Below, piece after piece: positions 61,029-64,000 of a stretch of DNA of 64,000 nt. How positions within the stretch are numbered: the stretch's first letter is position 1; each line of letters opens with the position of its first letter. The translations under genes and the position numbers were made by a program. The notes beneath the pieces are model-generated. The model worked only from the letters and a program-made list of their open reading frames with translations, was not told where the DNA came from and did not search any database. This DNA is from JACRDG01 sp963760985 (GTDB lineage Bacteria > Desulfobacterota > Desulfomonilia > Desulfomonilales > Desulfomonilaceae), in contig CAVXFM010000016.1 of the NCBI GenBank assembly GCA_963760985.1, positions 620,001 to 684,000 on the forward strand. Reading direction: 5' to 3'.

Positions 61029-62669
61029 GACGCGGTGGTCTGCATGGTTCCTGACCCGGTCTCGTCATTCTGGAACCGGTACTATACGCGTGAGTTTTTC
61101 GACGCGGTTGCAAGGTCTCTCACGGCAGGAGGCATATTCTTCACAGGAGTGACATCATCAGAGAATTTCTGGGGCTCCGCGGTCGCATCGTACGCTGGTT
61201 CGGTGTACCACACGTTGAAACAGGTCTTTCCTGTGGTGAAAGGCACTCCCGGAGATCGAACGCTGTTCTTTGCGTCGTCAACAGGGTCAGCGCTGAGCCT
61301 CGATCCTGCGACTCTCACCGAGCGGTACCGATCTTTGCGGGTTTCCGCGTTCGATCCGGCCGCGTTTAAGGGGATGCTTCCTCCGGAAAAGACAGCGTTT
61401 GTCAGGAAAGAGCTGGAAAAATCCCCTGCGGTCATCAACACCGATTTCGCTCCGGTATCCTCGTCGCTTGCCATGATCCTGTGGGGGAGATTTTCAGGCA
61501 ACGAGGGGCTTGATGGCCTCAACACGATTCGCAGAGGAGGTCTCAAGGTCTTCTTGATACCGATGTTCCTGTTCTTCGTTGCCGCGGTCGGTTTTCGCAT
61601 ACGCTGGGGACCTCGGCAAGGCGCGGCAACCCGGTTTCAGGTGATGCTCGCGATGGCGGCAATAGGAGCTGCGGCCATGGGATCGGAAATTGTTCTGATC
61701 TATAGCTTTCAGAGCCTCTTCGGATACGTGTTCGAGAGGATCGGCCTGATCGCGGCGATCTTCATGGCCGGATTGGCCGCGGGAGGCCAGGCAGCCAAGG
61801 TGCTTCTGCCGAGAATCCGCGTGAAGGAGGGAGCCCTGGTGGGAACGCTGCTCGCGTTTGCGGTCTTTTGTGCGCTCCTCACGCGATGCCTGGAATCTGT
61901 CGCGGGTCGCGAACCTTGGTGCATCGAAGCAGTGATTTCCGCTCTCGTGTTGGTGTCCGGACTCCTTACCGGAATGGGCTTTCCGCTGGTCGCTGCTCGA
62001 CACTGGGGAGTGACGGGGCACGCAGGTGAGAGTTCGGGCTGGACTGACGCGGCCGATCATTTTGGCGCGGCAGCAGGGGCCGCAGTCACGGGGGTGCTTC
62101 TGGTTCCTCTTTTGGGGATGGAACGCGGCTGCGTGGTTCTGGCTGTGGCGCTCTTGACACCGGCTGCTTTGATGCTGCTCGAACGGACACTCGTGCCAAT
62201 CGAGCCTTTTCTGGCGAGATTCCGGGCTCGTTTCAGAATATCCTTTCCTTTTTTCAGGGTGTCGTGGGCGCTTGCCTTTGCGGTGCTCACCGCAGTGGTC
62301 TGGCATGTCCTGATAGGGCCTCCGGCACGTGGTCCTGTGCTCAATTTTTCCGAGGACACGCTTAGGAAGATATCCGGTTCCGAGACGTTCGTCTATTCCG
62401 AGAAACCGTATCCGTACTACAAGGGCACGTCCGCCACTCATCCGGGGTTCACTGTGACGCTGAGCACCATTCCCCCCGCGGGAGAAGTCCGAGGATATGG
62501 CGGTCCCCTCAATTTGATCGTGTCCGTTTCCGAAACAGGCATCATTCGAGGCGTCGAGTTGGTGGAATCTCGGGAGACCCCGTCGTACATCAAGGATTTG
62601 GGGCAATGGTTAGCTCGATTCCGAGGACGCTCGATCCTCCAGCCCTTGAGCCCCGAAGTGGACGCGTGA
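61029..62669 (+). CDS. Large redox fusion, part 2: second membrane block and FMN-binding domain
   Basis: The Rossmann domain finishes (YTREFFDAVARSLTAGGIFF), then six or so more membrane helices (FLIPMFLFFVAAVGFRI, MLAMAAIGAAAMGSEIVLIY, IGLIAAIFMAGLAAGGQAAK). The last 110 residues switch to an exported FMN-binding domain of the RnfG/NosR kind (FVYSEKPYPYYKG, NLIVSVSETGIIRGVELVES, PEVDA). The frame stops at TGA 62667-62669, exactly one codon before TGAT of the S/TGAT flavinylation motif. Confidence 0.8.
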   Translation, partial: DAVVCMVPDPVSSFWNRYYTREFFDAVARSLTAGGIFFTGVTSSENFWGSAVASYAGSVYHTLKQVFPVVKGTPGDRTLFFASSTGSALSLDPATLTERYRSLRVSAFDPAAFKGMLPPEKTAFVRKELEKSPAVINTDFAPVSSSLAMILWGRFSGNEGLDGLNTIRRGGLKVFLIPMFLFFVAAVGFRIRWGPRQGAATRFQVMLAMAAIGAAAMGSEIVLIYSFQSLFGYVFERIGLIAAIFMAGLAAGGQAAKVLLPRIRVKEGALVGTLLAFAVFCALLTRCLESVAGREPWCIEAVISALVLVSGLLTGMGFPLVAARHWGVTGHAGESSGWTDAADHFGAAAGAAVTGVLLVPLLGMERGCVVLAVALLTPAALMLLERTLVPIEPFLARFRARFRISFPFFRVSWALAFAVLTAVVWHVLIGPPARGPVLNFSEDTLRKISGSETFVYSEKPYPYYKGTSATHPGFTVTLSTIPPAGEVRGYGGPLNLIVSVSETGIIRGVELVESRETPSYIKDLGQWLARFRGRSILQPLSPEVDA

Positions 62670-63538
62670 ACCGGAGCCACCATAACCTGCCGGGCCGTGA
62701 CGGAGATCCTGAAGCGGACGGGCACACGGATTGCCGGCCCGCTTCTTGGCCTGAAGGAGCCTGTGCCCGGGTATGATACGCATACGACACTCACGAGCGT
62801 GTTCGCGGATGTGCGTGTGTGGGTGATCTTGGGGGGAATCGGTCTGTTCCTGGTAGCGTTTCATTCCCGATCTCGCGGGCTGAGGACCGCGTGCTTGGCC
62901 TTCTCGCTGGTAACCTTCGGGATGTACTTGAACGCTCCGTTTACCTGTCTGGACATTGCCTCTTTGCTCAGAGGAGAAGTCCCGGCTCCAGGGACGTGGT
63001 GGAGGAACATCCTTTTCATTGCGGTAGTGGGGATATCCCTCTTCTGGGGCCAGGCCTTTTGCGGGTTTCTATGCCCGTTCGGTGCGCTCCAAGAGTTCCT
63101 TTCAGTAAAGGCCTTGAGAAGGCGAGCATCACCACCGGTGGAACAGGCCGGCCGTTACACGAAATACGTCGGTACTCAGCGTGCTGGTCATCCTCTTTCT
63201 GGTTACCGACGACACGGTGTGGTTTCAGTTCAGCCCTCTTGCACATTTTTTCGGATGGAAGATGGATGTGTGGGTGCTGACCCTTGCATTCGTGGTTCTC
63301 TGCTGCCTCAACCGCGTATTTCCGGTTCTGGTGCCGATACTTGTGCCCTGCCGGCGCGTTCCTCGCGCTGTGCAATCGGGTCAGAATCCTCAGAAAGTGG
63401 GCCCCGCGACCGATCCCTCGACGGTGCGACCTCGGCGTCACCTTTCCGGAAGATGTGGACTGCATCCGCTGCCACCGATGCCTGTTCTCAGCTCACGAGA
63501 GACAGGAGCGGCACCAGGAGGGGAGGGCGGGTGAATGA
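62670..63538 (+). CDS. Large redox fusion, part 3: flavinylation motif and polyferredoxin membrane domain
   Basis: In the same frame as part 2 beyond the TGA: TGATITCRAVTEIL has the Thr to which FMN is esterified. Membrane helices (VWVILGGIGLFLVAFH and others) then alternate with NosR/NapH-type cysteines: FCGFLCPFGALQEFL, and after two one-base skips (63170 and about 63320) WCRYLCPAGAFLALC and CIRCHRC. Electrons would pass between flavin and Fe-S centres across the membrane. The whole fusion is about 1,197 residues. The stop overlaps the next ATG. Confidence 0.72.
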
Positions 63539-63843
63539 ATCCCTCTCCGCACACCTTGGCACCGCGCAAAGGGCTTGGTCATCGGCTAAAGGGGTCTTTT
63601 CCCCTGTACGCACGAATCCTGTGCGCGATCAAAGCACGTTTCCCGGACATCGTGTTTCTGGGGTTGCTGATTTTCTGTCTCCTGTTGGCCGTGGGAGGCA
63701 TCCGATCGAGCCTGGAGAAGGGCGAATCCCTGCTTGCCTCTGGCCGAGGCCGGAAAATCGACGTGGTGAAGGTGAAGAAGCAGATGACGGATGGGACCCT
63801 CTCCACTCGTAAGGCGCTCTTCTTCAAGAAACGGGCAGAGTGA
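63535..63843 (+). CDS. Small membrane protein coupled to the redox fusion
   Basis: 102 residues, function unknown. A basic N-terminus precedes one helix (IVFLGLLIFCLLLAVGGI) and a basic tail (GRGRKIDVVKVKKQMTDG). The ATG overlaps the stop of the large fusion (ATGA), so it is co-translated and probably an accessory subunit. Confidence 0.6.
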   Translation: MNPSPHTLAPRKGLGHRLKGSFPLYARILCAIKARFPDIVFLGLLIFCLLLAVGGIRSSLEKGESLLASGRGRKIDVVKVKKQMTDGTLSTRKALFFKKRAE

Positions 63844-63866
63844 CGCACGCGACGGGAAAAGAAAAA

Positions 63867-63878
63867 TTGTCCGGACAA
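63867..63878. promoter_or_regulatory. 12-bp palindrome between A-rich flanks
   Basis: TTGTCCGGACAA lies between AAAAGAAAAA and GAAAAAAG, 25 bases after the last complete gene. On the minus strand it is followed by a T-rich run. It could be a weak terminator or an operator for the next gene. Confidence 0.35.
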
Positions 63879-63980
63879 GAAAAAAGATATGGATATATAC
63901 GTAGTGATATATTAATATAGTCACAGAAGAATCACGAACCTACCGTTCTGAATCACCGTATCGTTGAAAGGAGACAACTC

Positions 63981-64000
63981 ATGCGTGGAAGGCTGTTGCC
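63981..64000 (+). CDS. Start of an unidentified gene (truncated by window edge)
   Basis: AAAGGAG lies seven bases before ATG 63981, and the upstream 100 bases are AT-rich (TGATATATTAATATAG), as in a promoter. Only MRGRLLP is visible, so the product cannot be identified. Confidence 0.6.

Noticed and set aside
62667..62740. Selenocysteine at the in-frame TGA
   Set aside because: No clear SECIS hairpin with a GU-containing loop was found downstream, and the aligned residue is normally hydrophobic, not Cys. Kept only as an alternative.
1..64000. tRNA, rRNA and CRISPR arrays
   Set aside because: I looked for T-loop sequences, rRNA blocks and regularly spaced direct repeats and found none; a covariance-model scan would be needed to exclude a divergent tRNA.

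Overview
The window looks like chromosomal DNA of a GC-rich, anaerobic, Gram-negative deltaproteobacterium (Desulfobacterota), probably a sulfate-reducing or syntrophic lineage. Pointers are a siroheme-decarboxylase-like AsnC protein (alternative heme route of sulfate reducers), an octaheme cytochrome, a flavinylated NosR-like redox protein, a sulfatase with an anaerobe-compatible CxAxR site, duplicated sigma-54-dependent amt-glnK operons and many zinc-ribbon and Fe-S proteins. This assignment is inferred from gene content; there is no rRNA to confirm it, and I saw no tRNA, CRISPR array, prophage or transposase.

Layout. 0-11.5 kb: start of a class III CoA-transferase gene, a Ycf46-like AAA ATPase, tandem HIT proteins, a membrane-fused spermidine-synthase-like protein, a glycosyltransferase, an SRPBCC protein, a MerR regulator, and a nucleotide-transporter-like protein fused to HEAT repeats and a cyclic-nucleotide domain. 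11.9-17.4 kb: arylsulfatase, octaheme cytochrome with HEAT and TPR repeats, Tat-exported superoxide dismutase. 17.5-27.1 kb: a tight housekeeping run on the minus strand (coaD, aminotransferase, surE, rnc, sfsA) with rsmD upstream, then a thiamine-binding-type protein, Nudix, dtd, DUF1285 and a lytic transglycosylase. 27.7-35.2 kb: nitrogen block, with a NifA-type activator, two amt-glnK operons each behind a -24/-12 promoter, then glnA and its terminator. 35-44.3 kb: nadE, an amidotransferase, an HTH/zinc-ribbon protein, the siroheme-decarboxylase-like protein, mreB, and a GAF-GGDEF protein overlapping a fused diadenylate cyclase-YbbR gene. 44.3-53.8 kb: an intergenic DnaA-box cluster, an Fe-S protein, OppF-type ATPase, PrsW, a strongly structured leader before speD, a MogA-like protein, a DciA-like protein, and a zinc-ribbon/pseudokinase pair. 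54.9-64 kb: AMMECR1 plus radical SAM partner, an AAA ATPase-TOPRIM (DUF3226) pair resembling a two-gene defence module, and a very large fusion (spermidine-synthase-like membrane domain + FMN-binding + polyferredoxin).

Two things cut across the window. First, at least nine genes are interrupted by about fourteen frameshifts, most of which resolve as one surplus base, plus one in-frame TGA. Recognisable family motifs run straight through the breaks, so uncorrected sequencing indels are at least as likely as real decay. Second, a dispersed element of about 160 bp with imperfect terminal inverted repeats and TATA ends occurs five times between genes (6.4, 8.6, 11.6, 27.4 and 39.6 kb); it looks like a MITE.
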